Assembly (NCBI RefSeq): GCF_003046625.1
Contig: NZ_QAAD01000002.1
Location: 248,001-312,000, forward strand
Reading direction: 5' to 3'
DNA length: 64,000 nucleotides
Source of the DNA: Mangrovibacterium marinum
Lineage (GTDB): Bacteria; Bacteroidota; Bacteroidia; Bacteroidales; Prolixibacteraceae
The notes beneath the pieces are model-generated. The model was not told where the DNA came from, did not search any database, and saw only the letters and a program-made list of their open reading frames with translations. Of the stretch, positions 9,216-17,563 are shown piece by piece; positions within the stretch are counted from its first letter, which is position 1, and each line of letters starts with the position of its first letter. A program made the translations under genes and the position numbers.

Positions 9216-11129
9216 TCAGCGTTTCACATCCACCAATGCAGACCCGATTATTGCATCAACAATTTCTTCATCCAACAAAGTTGTTGTATCTCCCAGATTG
9301 CTCGCATCGCCCTCGGCGATCTTGCGCAAAATCCGCCGCATAATCTTTCCGCTTCGGGTTTTGGGCAAGCCGGGGACAAGCTGAACCAAGTCGGGCCGCG
9401 CAATGGGACCAATTATTTTACTCACTCCTTGCTTAATTGAAAGCCGAATTCCTTCTTCTCCTCCGGTTGACAGCTCCGGACATACCACAAAAGCATAAAT
9501 CCCCTGCCCCTTGATGGGATGCGGATATCCAACAACGGCAGACTCATTAACCAGCGGGTGTTCATTAATCGCATTCTCAATTTCTGCAGTCCCCAGACGG
9601 TGTCCGGATACATTAATTACATCATCCACACGGCCAAGAATCCGGTAATAGCCATCCTCGTCGCGACGCACCCCGTCGCCGGTGAAATACAAATTCTTAA
9701 AGCTTGAAAAATAGGTTTCCCGGAATCGCTCATGGTCACCCCATAAGGTGCGGGCCATGCCGGGCCAGGGGTACTCAATACACAAATTACCTTCAACCGA
9801 GTTCCCCCTAAGCTTTTCGCCCGCATTATCAACAATCACCGGCACAACCCCGGGCAGTGGCAAAGTGGCAAAGGATGGTTTGGTGGGGGTTACTCCCGCC
9901 AACGGCGAAATCAACACACCTCCGGTTTCGGTCTGCCACCAGGTATCCACAATCGGACATCGGTTTTTCCCAACATGGTCGTGATACCAGTGCCAGGCAT
10001 CCTCGTTGATCGGCTCTCCAACCGTTCCCAATACCTTCAGCGAGGCCAGGCTCTTCCCCTCCAGATGTTGGTTTCCCAGCGACAACAACGAGCGAATGGC
10101 TGTTGGTGCAGTATAAAACTGGTTGACCTGGTATTTATCAACAATATCCCAAAAGCGGCCGGGATCGGGCCAGGTTGGAATTCCTTCAAACATCAAACTT
10201 TGGGCTCCGTTCAGCAGTGGCCCGTAAACGATGTAGGAGTGACCGGTAATCCAGCCAATATCGGCTGTGCAGAAATACACATCGCCCCGGCTGTACTGAA
10301 AGACATTCCGGAAAGTGTAGGCCGTGTAAACCATATACCCTCCGGTGGTATGAACAATGCCCTTGGGCTTACCCGTTGAGCCGGAAGTGTATAATATAAA
10401 TAGCGGATCTTCTGCATCCATATCTTCAGCGGCACAGTAATCAGCCTGCCCTTCAATCAGGTCGTGCCACCAGATATCTCTTCCGCCGACCATTTGCACG
10501 GCTGTATTTGTTCTCTTTAAGACAACCACGCTGCGAACTCCCGGACAGCTTTCGAGAGCCTCATCGGTAATGTCCTTTAATGGTGTTATTTTCGATCCGC
10601 GGAAACCGCCGTCAGCGGTCAGCACAAGCTTGGCATCGGCATCATTAATCCGTTCGCTCAACGCCTGGGCCGAGAAACCGGCAAAAATTACTGAATGAAT
10701 AGCTCCAATACGGGCACAAGCCAGTAGCGCAATGGCCAATTCGGGGACCATCGGCATATACAAAGCAACCCGATCTCCTTTCGTCACCCCCAAACTACGC
10801 AAACTGTTGGCAAATTTATTCACCTCCGCATACAACTCGCGATAGCTTAAGCGAATGGAAGCCTCCGTCGGATCGTTGGGTTCCCAGATAATGGCGGTGC
10901 TATCTCCGATTGTATATAAATTCCGCTCGAAAATATTCTCAGTAATGTTTAACCGGGCATTGACAAACCAATTGATCCGGGGCTCTTCAAAATTCCAGTC
11001 AACCACTTTATCCCATCGTTTACGCCAATAAAGACAATCGGCCTGCTGCTCCCAAAAAGACTCCGGATTAGCTATGCTTTTCTGATACTCGTGAAAATAC
11101 CCGCCCAATGTGTGAATTTTATTCATCAT
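9216..11129 (-). CDS. acs: acetyl-CoA synthetase (AMP-forming)
   Basis: 637-residue enzyme that activates acetate to acetyl-CoA through acetyl-AMP. It has the acetyl-CoA synthetase N-terminal region, then the AMP-binding signature YTSGSTGKPKG near residues 246-257, DTWWQTETGG, the YFTGDGVRRDEDGYY hinge region, and GRVDDVINVSGHRLGTAEIE. Near residue 595 is the C-terminal PKTRSGKIMRR motif with the catalytic lysine that is a known acetylation site in this family. Length is close to the usual 650. Two adjacent ATG codons (11124-11129) could start it. Downstream only a weak hairpin precedes the PEPCK-like gene, so some co-transcription is possible. Confidence 0.95.
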   Translation of the reverse strand: MMNKIHTLGGYFHEYQKSIANPESFWEQQADCLYWRKRWDKVVDWNFEEPRINWFVNARLNITENIFERNLYTIGDSTAIIWEPNDPTEASIRLSYRELYAEVNKFANSLRSLGVTKGDRVALYMPMVPELAIALLACARIGAIHSVIFAGFSAQALSERINDADAKLVLTADGGFRGSKITPLKDITDEALESCPGVRSVVVLKRTNTAVQMVGGRDIWWHDLIEGQADYCAAEDMDAEDPLFILYTSGSTGKPKGIVHTTGGYMVYTAYTFRNVFQYSRGDVYFCTADIGWITGHSYIVYGPLLNGAQSLMFEGIPTWPDPGRFWDIVDKYQVNQFYTAPTAIRSLLSLGNQHLEGKSLASLKVLGTVGEPINEDAWHWYHDHVGKNRCPIVDTWWQTETGGVLISPLAGVTPTKPSFATLPLPGVVPVIVDNAGEKLRGNSVEGNLCIEYPWPGMARTLWGDHERFRETYFSSFKNLYFTGDGVRRDEDGYYRILGRVDDVINVSGHRLGTAEIENAINEHPLVNESAVVGYPHPIKGQGIYAFVVCPELSTGGEEGIRLSIKQGVSKIIGPIARPDLVQLVPGLPKTRSGKIMRRILRKIAEGDASNLGDTTTLLDEEIVDAIIGSALVDVKR

Positions 11130-11395
11130 TTTATTTCGCTTTTAGTGGTTTACCTCACTGCTTTATCCTTCTAATTTAGTCTGAATAAAAATAAGAACAA
11201 AAAGGTTATACAACACCAAAACACTAACAATGAAAGCATTCAGCAACCAGCCTCGGCTGCGACACCAGATATGCTGCCGTATGCATTACGAGATCCGCAA
11301 GAAAATTTGACTTGATTTTGATCGAAAAATAATTCAACTTCGTGGAAATTCTCCATTCCCGCGAGCAAGAGCAATTGACAACGTTTGAAAACAAT

Positions 11396-12457
11396 ATGAA
11401 AACGATCGATCCCCAAAAACCTGTATTAGTGACCGGTGGTAGTGGCTATATGGCTTCCTGGATTATAAAATACCTTCTCGACCAAGGCTTCACAGTGCAT
11501 GCAACCGTACGTAGTATTCACAATCGGGCAAAGATTCAGCATTTGCTCGATATGGAGCACAGAAGTGCCGGAACGCTCAAGTTGTTTGAAGCTGATTTAT
11601 TAAGAGAAAACGCTTTCGACAAAGCCATGCGAGGATGCGAATTAGTCATCCACACAGCTTCACCTTTTCGGCTGACCGGCGTGAAAGATGCCGATGAAGA
11701 GCTCATTCGGCCGGCCTTGCAAGGTGTTCAAAATGTATTTTCATCTGCTTACGGGAGTACAACCGTTAAGCGCATCGTACTCACGTCGAGCATCGTAGCG
11801 CTGATTGGCGACACCATTGAAATTGCAGATCTACCCAACAAAAAAGTGGACGAAAACTGCTGGAACACCACCAGCACAATCAGCCATCAGCCTTACCCGT
11901 TTTCGAAAACCATTGCCGAACGGGAGGCCTGGACTCTGAGCAAGCAGATGGACCATTTTGACTTGGTGGTGATTAACCCCGGATTAATTTTTGGTCCTTC
12001 GCTTAGCAAACGGATTGACTCGACCAGCATCAGCCTGATGATCCAAATTCTGTCCGGAAAATTCAGAACCGGTGTTCCCAAGGGAGCACAAGCCGTGGTT
12101 GACGTACGAGATGTAGCCAAAGCCCATATTCGTGCGGGCTTCACGCCGCAGGCCAGTGGCCGGCATCTTGTGGCTGCCGATCTGGCCGATTTCCTCGACA
12201 TCGCCCGAATCATCCGGAAGAACTATCCAAACTACCCGTTGCCCCAAAAGCATGTTCCCAAATGGCTCTTCAAGCTCATTGCTCCGCTGCTGGGTTACAG
12301 CCGGCAGTTCGTTGAACGCAATATTGGCTACGATTTCAAGTTCAACAACACTTATGCGGTCAGCGATTTAAACATCCGCTTCACCCCATTCGAAAAGACC
12401 GTTCTGGATCAGGTTGATCAACTGGCCAATGACCAACTAATTGCCGATAAACGATGA
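11396..12457 (+). CDS. NAD(P)-dependent reductase of the extended SDR (dihydroflavonol-4-reductase-like) family
   Basis: 353-residue oxidoreductase. VLVTGGSGYMASWI is the nucleotide-binding TGxxGxxx motif near the N-terminus, followed by HATVRS and a YPFSKTIAE segment carrying the catalytic Tyr-x-x-x-Lys. INPGLIFGPSL and VVDVRDVAKAHI are typical of DFR/aldehyde reductase-like proteins. The substrate is not predictable. A GTG start 54 bases upstream is possible, but the ATG at 11396 directly precedes the fold. Its last four bases overlap the ATG of the next gene (ATGA), so the two are translationally coupled. Confidence 0.85.
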   Translation: MKTIDPQKPVLVTGGSGYMASWIIKYLLDQGFTVHATVRSIHNRAKIQHLLDMEHRSAGTLKLFEADLLRENAFDKAMRGCELVIHTASPFRLTGVKDADEELIRPALQGVQNVFSSAYGSTTVKRIVLTSSIVALIGDTIEIADLPNKKVDENCWNTTSTISHQPYPFSKTIAEREAWTLSKQMDHFDLVVINPGLIFGPSLSKRIDSTSISLMIQILSGKFRTGVPKGAQAVVDVRDVAKAHIRAGFTPQASGRHLVAADLADFLDIARIIRKNYPNYPLPQKHVPKWLFKLIAPLLGYSRQFVERNIGYDFKFNNTYAVSDLNIRFTPFEKTVLDQVDQLANDQLIADKR

Positions 12458-13104
12458 AAGCACTAATTATTGGAGCCACCGGCCTGGTAGGCTCGGAGCT
12501 CACCCGCCTGCTGTTAGCCGACAACTTTTTCTCGGAAGTCATCGTTTTTGGCCGCCGAAGTTGCGGAATAAACCATCCGAAATTGAAAGAATACCTCATC
12601 AATTTCGATGAGCCCGAACAATGGCGGGAACATGTCCGGGGCTTTGTTCTTTTTTCGGCGCTGGGCACCACGCTGAAGCAAGCAGGAAGTAAAGCAAACC
12701 AATATCGGATTGACTACCAATATCAATATGAATTTGCAGCGATTGCGGCACAGCACAATGTAAGGCATTACGTCTTGGTTTCGTCGAGTGGTGCAAATGC
12801 CAACTCCCGCTTCTTCTACCCAAAAATAAAAGGCCAACTGGAGGAAGCGGTCCTTCAACTCGACCTGCCCAATATCACCATATTCAGACCTTCGCTATTG
12901 CTGGGCAAACGAGCCGAAAAACGCCTTGCTGAGTCGATTGCACAACGAATTATGCCATGCTTAACTCGTTTTATCTTCCGCAAATACCGTCCAATTCCGG
13001 CAACAACGGTGGCTCGCGCCATGCTGCTGGAATCGGTCCGCCCGGCCGGACGCAAGATCTACCAAGGAGCCGAAATTTTTGAACTGTTGCAGCCGAAAAA
13101 CTAA
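12454..13104 (+). CDS. NAD(P)-binding oxidoreductase (atypical SDR, HTATIP2-like)
   Basis: 216-residue protein with a clean Rossmann start, MKALIIGATGLVGSELTRLL, and an RRS/GCG segment after the second strand. It continues with CLF-like FSALGTTLKQAGSK and YVLVSSSGANANSRFFYPKIKG, where Y and K of the atypical SDR centre lie, and ends with FRPSLLLG and RPIPATTVARAM. This pattern is that of TIP30/HTATIP2-like and NAD(P)H-binding (PF13460) proteins. It starts on the ATGA overlap with the preceding reductase, so the pair forms an operon. Function and substrate unknown. Confidence 0.8.
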   Translation: MKALIIGATGLVGSELTRLLLADNFFSEVIVFGRRSCGINHPKLKEYLINFDEPEQWREHVRGFVLFSALGTTLKQAGSKANQYRIDYQYQYEFAAIAAQHNVRHYVLVSSSGANANSRFFYPKIKGQLEEAVLQLDLPNITIFRPSLLLGKRAEKRLAESIAQRIMPCLTRFIFRKYRPIPATTVARAMLLESVRPAGRKIYQGAEIFELLQPKN

Positions 13105-13247
13105 ACAGCTGAACACGTAGAAATTACAGACAGCAGCGATCAGCTCAGCCAACTATTGACAATTATTAACAAAAGAAACCGCTATCTTAGCCTCTTCTTT
13201 CAACCAAATGCTTGTTACAACGTTTTAGAATCAAAAAAAAGATTGAA

Positions 13248-13697
13248 ATGGATCATCTCTACACCGGGTTCTTACATCTTCACAACACACTGCGCTGGAT
13301 CATCCTGCTGGCAGCGTTGGTTACCTTGCTTAAATATTTTATCGGCTGGTTTGGTCAACAGAAATGGGATAAATCAGCAAACATCCTTGGTGCCGTATTC
13401 ACCGGCTTAATGGATTTGCAGTTGCTGACCGGAATTGCACTTTATGCCTTCCTAAGTCCCATTACCAAAGCGGCCTTCCAGGACTTTGGCGTGGCGATGA
13501 AAAATGCTGACTTACGGTTCTATGCCGTTGAGCATCTGGTTATGATGCTTGTTGCCATTGTGTTGGTCCATATCGGGCGCATCAAAAGCAAGCGAGCACA
13601 GCACAGTAAGACCAAATACAGTGTTGGCCTTCTGTTTTTCGGAATTGCCTACATTATCATTTTAGCAGGAATTCCCTGGCAACGGGTGATTGGCTAA
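13248..13697 (+). CDS. conserved four-helix inner-membrane protein
   Basis: 149-residue membrane protein of unknown function. MDHLYTGFLHLHNTLRWIIL begins with a His-rich stretch, and four hydrophobic segments follow at about residues 15-35, 50-72, 95-115 and 125-145. Conserved-looking histidines (HLHN, VEHLVMM, LVHIGRIKSKRA) resemble the pattern of small cytochrome b561-like or CopD-like proteins, but I cannot identify a haem site with certainty. An ATG-like start 36 bases upstream was not used because it would add a basic tail ahead of the first helix. Confidence 0.7.
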   Translation: MDHLYTGFLHLHNTLRWIILLAALVTLLKYFIGWFGQQKWDKSANILGAVFTGLMDLQLLTGIALYAFLSPITKAAFQDFGVAMKNADLRFYAVEHLVMMLVAIVLVHIGRIKSKRAQHSKTKYSVGLLFFGIAYIIILAGIPWQRVIG

Positions 13698-13827
13698 ACA
13701 CCGGCAACAAACGCCCCCCAGCTAACAGACCGAAAGGCAATCTACGCGGATCATCAATCATCCCGAAGTTTGTCAATCCGGGCAACACAAAATAATCACA
13801 AGCATTGCTTGCACGAAACAATGAAAC

Positions 13828-14103
13828 ATGAAAATACTACTGGTCGCATTGTTGGTTTTTCTGATTAACCTCCCTTTTGGAGCGCTGCGAGGGAGTGAGC
13901 GCAAATATTCTTTCAAATGGTTTTTATACATCCATCTGCCTATTCCGCTGGTGGTCTTCTTAAGAATATTCTGTGATATTGGTTTTGCACTTTACACCTA
14001 TCCGGTACTCATTGCGGCCTTCTTCGGAGGTCAGCTTCTGGGACGAAAGTTTCTCCCGCTGAAAGCCCGAAACAAAAAGAAAACGAAAACCGATTGTGCC
14101 TGA
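13828..14103 (+). CDS. small conserved membrane protein
   Basis: 91-residue protein with two or three hydrophobic segments (about residues 3-20, 31-50 and 53-72), and a Lys-rich cytoplasmic tail (RNKKKTKTDCA). RGSERKYSFKWFLYIHLPIP is a notable loop. Similar small membrane proteins occur across Bacteroidota; no function is known to me. It has its own start 131 bases after the preceding membrane protein. Confidence 0.65.
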   Translation: MKILLVALLVFLINLPFGALRGSERKYSFKWFLYIHLPIPLVVFLRIFCDIGFALYTYPVLIAAFFGGQLLGRKFLPLKARNKKKTKTDCA

Positions 14104-14168
14104 TCAGATCCCTGAGTGAAAATCGGAATCAACCAGCTTTGGTTTTCGTTCTCCCCTGTTCGAACAGG

Positions 14169-14582
14169 CTAATTTCCCCGTATAAGGTTCCCCAGCGCAA
14201 ACCGACCGCTACCAAACACCAAAATACTGGTAAAGAGCAGTAGGTAAAGCACAGCCATTTCTTTAGCCGCAAAAGCATCGTGCCCGTGAATAATAAAGAT
14301 TGCGACAAGCATGGTGATAATGACCGGAATCGTCGCCAAACGTGTTGTGATCCCGACAATCACCAAAACAGAACACAAAAATTCAGCAAACACCACCAGA
14401 ATAAACGACGGCAAAGCTCCGATACCAAAAGGATCGGCAAAAGCAGTGTCGCCATGTAGCAACTTCAGAAATTTCGGAATCCCGTGGGTTAACATTCCCC
14501 CGCCGGCTCCAATTCGTAACAGTAACAGCCACAGATTTTCAACAAAGTCATTCGACTTCGAACCAAGCATTCTCTTTCCCAT
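14169..14582 (-). CDS. DoxX family membrane protein
   Basis: 137-residue protein with four predicted membrane helices and the DoxX pattern: LLLLRIGAGGGMLTHGIPKFLKL in the first helix (Arg-Ile-Gly and His-Gly-x-x-K), FAEFLCSVLVIVGITTRLAT, and MLVAIFIIHGHDAF. DoxX proteins are often linked to redox or thiol stress but most are uncharacterised. Monocistronic, convergent with the small membrane protein gene. Confidence 0.85.
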   Translation of the reverse strand: MGKRMLGSKSNDFVENLWLLLLRIGAGGGMLTHGIPKFLKLLHGDTAFADPFGIGALPSFILVVFAEFLCSVLVIVGITTRLATIPVIITMLVAIFIIHGHDAFAAKEMAVLYLLLFTSILVFGSGRFALGNLIRGN

Positions 14583-14687
14583 GGTCTAATTTTTTTTTTT
14601 CGCGTTTTAACGTATTTTTCTCTGTCGTGCGAAAATACAATAAACCAACATAATTTTCACGCCGATCGATTATTTCTCACGACAAAT

Positions 14688-15191
14688 TCAATAACGGGTA
14701 AACTCACCATTGTTTTTCCATTTCTCAAACACAAGCAGTGCTTCGTTCCGGCCAAGCTGGTTAAATAAGATACTTCGTTTTTCAACGGGCAGCTCAATCT
14801 CGCGGTAAACAAAGTGATCGTCAAAATCGACTGCTGCGGCATCCTCCTTAGTGCAGGCATACACCACCCGGTCGGGACGGGCCCAGTAGATCGCCCCCAA
14901 ACACATCGGACAGGGCTCACAAGAGGTGTAAATCACACATCCCGACAACTGAAAGCGTCCTAATTTGCGGCAAGCTTCGCGGATAGCCAACACTTCGGCG
15001 TGGGCTGTCGGGTCGTTCTGCGAGGTCACGCAATTGTAGCAGCCGGCAATTACCACGCCATCCCTGACCACCACCGCACCAAACGGCCCGCCGGCTTTCC
15101 TGCTCATTCCCTCTTCGGCCAAAGCAATTGCCCGTCGCATAAATTTCAAATCCTGTTCGTTGGTTCCCGTCATCGTTTTTGGCTTCAACAT
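14688..15191 (-). CDS. guaD: guanine deaminase (cytidine-deaminase fold)
   Basis: 167-residue zinc enzyme that probably converts guanine to xanthine. The zinc site is complete: TAHAEV gives His and the catalytic Glu, and SCEPCPMCLGAIYWARP gives the two Cys. The sequence tracks Bacillus-type GuaD closely (GGPFGAVVV, NDPTAHAEV, LGAIYWARP, DFDDHFVYREI), rather than the tRNA adenosine deaminase TadA. The FDD-x-F segment is typical of GuaD. A second ATG six codons in (15171-15173) is an equally possible start. The gene is divergent from the ilv operon. Confidence 0.85.
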   Translation of the reverse strand: MLKPKTMTGTNEQDLKFMRRAIALAEEGMSRKAGGPFGAVVVRDGVVIAGCYNCVTSQNDPTAHAEVLAIREACRKLGRFQLSGCVIYTSCEPCPMCLGAIYWARPDRVVYACTKEDAAAVDFDDHFVYREIELPVEKRSILFNQLGRNEALLVFEKWKNNGEFTRY

Positions 15192-15358
15192 ATTCTATCA
15201 ACTTAAAAACACCCTCAAATATTATCTGTTTATCAATCAAAAGATAGCACCACTAGCCAACACGCTCCAAAAATGCCGGCACATTTCCGGTTTCATGTTT
15301 TGCAATTGGTTTAAGTAAGGGATTTTCAGCAAACAGCAACTTTTGCTTACAAATTAGT

Positions 15359-15388
15359 TTTGCGTTTTGAAATTAATTCATACTTTTG
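15359..15388 (+). promoter_or_regulatory. promoter of the ilv operon (Bacteroidota sigma type)
   Basis: TTTG at 15359-15362, an 18-base spacer and TACTTTTG at 15381-15388 fit the -33 TTTG / -7 TAnnTTTG consensus of Bacteroidota. Transcription would begin near 15395, only about 14 bases before the first leader peptide. Confidence 0.7.
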
Positions 15389-15408
15389 TTTCAAATAAAA
15401 AATAAAAG

Positions 15409-15477
15409 ATGAAAATCTCGGCTATCATATCTAACGTTGTTGTCCTTCTGGTCGTTGTCATTTCGCAAGCGAAGTGA
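15409..15477 (+). CDS. ilv leader peptide 1 (Val/Ile-rich)
   Basis: 22-codon open frame, ATG to TGA, just downstream of the ilv promoter. It encodes 6 Val, 4 Ile and 2 Leu, with residues 10-18 reading VVVLLVVVI. The run ends five codons before the stop. The TGA at 15475-15477 lies inside an antiterminator strand. It is the sensor of a transcription attenuator; the peptide itself probably has no function. I assign it from composition, position and the RNA structure that follows. Confidence 0.85.
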   Translation: MKISAIISNVVVLLVVVISQAK

Positions 15478-15536
15478 GGGTGTTGCACGTTGGTATATCA
15501 GGTAGCCATTCTCACTCAAAAGGGAATGGCTTTTTT
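15473..15536 (+). promoter_or_regulatory. ilv attenuator 1: antiterminator and terminator
   Basis: Terminator: AGCCATTCTC (15504-15513) pairs with GGGAATGGCT (15522-15531), one G-U pair, loop of 8, then TTTTTT. Competing antiterminator: AGTGAGGGTG (15473-15482), which includes the leader stop codon, pairs over 10 bp with CATTCTCACT (15507-15516), two G-U pairs. A ribosome stalled on the Val/Ile run leaves 15473-15482 free; one at the stop codon masks it and lets the terminator form. Confidence 0.82.
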
Positions 15537-15553
15537 CATTTTTAAAAAGATCT

Positions 15554-15616
15554 ATGAAGCATTATTCGACATATCACTTGGTGGTCCTTCTCCTCGTCAT
15601 TCTTAGTTCATTCTGA
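15554..15616 (+). CDS. ilv leader peptide 2 (Leu/Val-rich)
   Basis: 20-codon frame MKHYSTYHLVVLLLVILSSF followed by TGA. It holds 5 Leu, 3 Val and 1 Ile in residues 9-17. No promoter box lies between attenuator 1 and this frame, so it is reached only by transcripts that read through terminator 1. The two Leu-weighted and Val/Ile-weighted leaders together sample all three end products. Confidence 0.82.
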   Translation: MKHYSTYHLVVLLLVILSSF

Positions 15617-15683
15617 GAGAGGCCGCCTGTTGTTGAATGAAAATATAAACAAGCCTTTCTCAACAAGAGAAGGGCTTTTTTTT
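15614..15683 (+). promoter_or_regulatory. ilv attenuator 2: antiterminator and terminator
   Basis: Terminator: AAGCCTTTCTC (15651-15661) pairs with GAGAAGGGCTT (15667-15677), loop AACAA, and eight T follow from 15676. Antiterminator: TGAGAGAGGC (15614-15623), starting with the leader TGA, pairs over 10 bp with GCCTTTCTCA (15653-15662), one G-U pair. Same geometry as attenuator 1. The ilvD start is 26 bases past the T run. Confidence 0.82.
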
Positions 15684-15708
15684 AGGATATTAAAAAAGCA
15701 CGAAAGAG

Positions 15709-17538
15709 ATGCAAAACAAATTAAGATCAGCCACCACGACTGAAGGAAGAAGAATGGCCGGTGCACGCAGCCTTTGGCGTGCTAACGGTGTGAAGGAAGA
15801 GCAATTCGGAAAACCGATGATTGCGATCGTCAACTCATTTACCCAGTTTGTTCCGGGTCACGTCCATCTGCACGACATTGGTCAGTATATTAAAGGTGAA
15901 ATTGAGAAACAAGGATGCTTTGCAGCCGAATTTAACACCATTGCCATTGACGATGGAATCGCCATGGGCCACGATGGAATGCTTTATTCGCTTCCTTCAC
16001 GCGATGTTATTGCCGACAGTGTGGAGTATATGTGCAATGCCCATAAAGTTGACGCCATGGTTTGCATTTCAAACTGCGACAAAATTACCCCGGGCATGTT
16101 AATGGCAGCCATGCGCCTGAATATCCCGGCAATTTTCGTTTCGGGCGGTCCCATGGAAGCCGGCGATGTTGAAGGGAAAAAATTCGACCTGGTTGATGCC
16201 ATGGTATTAGGTGCCGATCCCAATGTTGACGAAAGCTACCTGGCCAAAGTTGAACGCGATGCCTGCCCAACCTGCGGTAGCTGCTCGGGGATGTTCACGG
16301 CCAACTCCATGAACTGTTTAACGGAAGCCTTAGGCTTATCGCTGCCCGGCAACGGCACCATTGTTGCGACCCACGCCAACCGCAAGCGCCTGTTCGAAAC
16401 AGCAGCTCAAAAAATTGTGGAAATCACCTATGATTATTACGAGAAGGGCAACGACAGCGTACTCCCCCGCAATATTGCAACAAAAGCTGCATTCGAAAAC
16501 GCCATGAAGTTAGATATTGCGATGGGCGGATCGACCAATACCGTGCTGCACATTTTGGCAGTAGCCCACGAAGCCGGCGTAGATTTCACCATGAAGAATA
16601 TCAACGACTTATCGAGGACAACTCCCAATTTGTGCAAAGTTGCACCAAACGGCCATTACCACATCGAAGATGTGAACCGTGCCGGGGGCATCCTCGGCAT
16701 TCTGGCCGAGATGAACCGCGGCGGACACCTGGACACCTCGGTTACCCGTGCCGATGGCCTGACATTGGGTGAAGCTATCGCCCGCTACGATATTATGGCT
16801 CCGGCAGCCAACGAGGAAGACATTCAACGTTACAAATCGGCTCCGGGAGGTTACCGCAACCTGGTGATGGGATCGCAGGAAAACTATTACACCGATTTTG
16901 ATAAAGACCGTGCCAATGGCTGTATTCGCGATTTGGAACACGCCTACAACAAAGATGGTGGTTTAGCTGTTCTGTACGGCAACATTGCCGAAGATGGCTG
17001 TATTGTAAAAACGGCGGGTGTTGATCCTTCGGTCTATCAATTTAAAGGAACCGCCCGTGTGTTTGAGTCGCAGGAAGCTGCCGTCAACGGAATCCTGGGC
17101 GACGCCGTGCAAGCCGGTGATGTTGTCATCATCCGCTACGAGGGTCCCAAAGGAGGACCGGGCATGCAGGAAATGCTATACCCCACCTCGTATCTGAAGT
17201 CGATGAAACTGGATAAACAATGTGCCCTGCTGACCGACGGTCGTTTCTCGGGCGGTACATCGGGCCTGTCAATTGGTCACGCATCACCCGAAGCAGCTGC
17301 CGGTGGAGCCATCGCCCTAATTCAGGACGGCGACCCGATTGAGATTGATATTCCGGCGCGCAAAATCAACGTCATGATCAGTTCCGAAGAACTGGATAAA
17401 AGAAGAAAACAAGAGGAGGCAAAGGGTAAAGATGCATTCAAACCCGCAGGCCGCCAAAGAAATGTAAGCAAAGCACTGAAGGCCTATGCCAGCCTGGTAT
17501 CGTCGGCCGACCAAGGTGCTGTTCGCTTAATCGATTAG
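15709..17538 (+). CDS. ilvD: dihydroxy-acid dehydratase
   Basis: 609-residue iron-sulfur enzyme that dehydrates 2,3-dihydroxy-isovalerate and -methylvalerate to the 2-keto acids, the third shared step of valine, isoleucine and leucine synthesis. Cluster and active-site motifs are in place: [31 protein letters not shown], and GGSTNTVLH. Near the C-terminus are [18 protein letters not shown] and [17 protein letters not shown]. First structural gene behind the tandem attenuators, 25 bases ahead of ilvB. Length is normal. Confidence 0.97.
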   Translation: MQNKLRSATTTEGRRMAGARSLWRANGVKEEQFGKPMIAIVNSFTQFVPGHVHLHDIGQYIKGEIEKQGCFAAEFNTIAIDDGIAMGHDGMLYSLPSRDVIADSVEYMCNAHKVDAMVCISNCDKITPGMLMAAMRLNIPAIFVSGGPMEAGDVEGKKFDLVDAMVLGADPNVDESYLAKVERDACPTCGSCSGMFTANSMNCLTEALGLSLPGNGTIVATHANRKRLFETAAQKIVEITYDYYEKGNDSVLPRNIATKAAFENAMKLDIAMGGSTNTVLHILAVAHEAGVDFTMKNINDLSRTTPNLCKVAPNGHYHIEDVNRAGGILGILAEMNRGGHLDTSVTRADGLTLGEAIARYDIMAPAANEEDIQRYKSAPGGYRNLVMGSQENYYTDFDKDRANGCIRDLEHAYNKDGGLAVLYGNIAEDGCIVKTAGVDPSVYQFKGTARVFESQEAAVNGILGDAVQAGDVVIIRYEGPKGGPGMQEMLYPTSYLKSMKLDKQCALLTDGRFSGGTSGLSIGHASPEAAAGGAIALIQDGDPIEIDIPARKINVMISSEELDKRRKQEEAKGKDAFKPAGRQRNVSKALKAYASLVSSADQGAVRLID

Positions 17539-17563
17539 TAAATCAACAAAACTTGAATTAAAT

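Noticed and set aside
15409-15683. T-box or BCAA riboswitch as an explanation for the ilv leader
   Set aside because: No T-box sequence and the leader is only about 290 bases with two coding leaders and two terminators, which ribosome-mediated attenuation explains fully.
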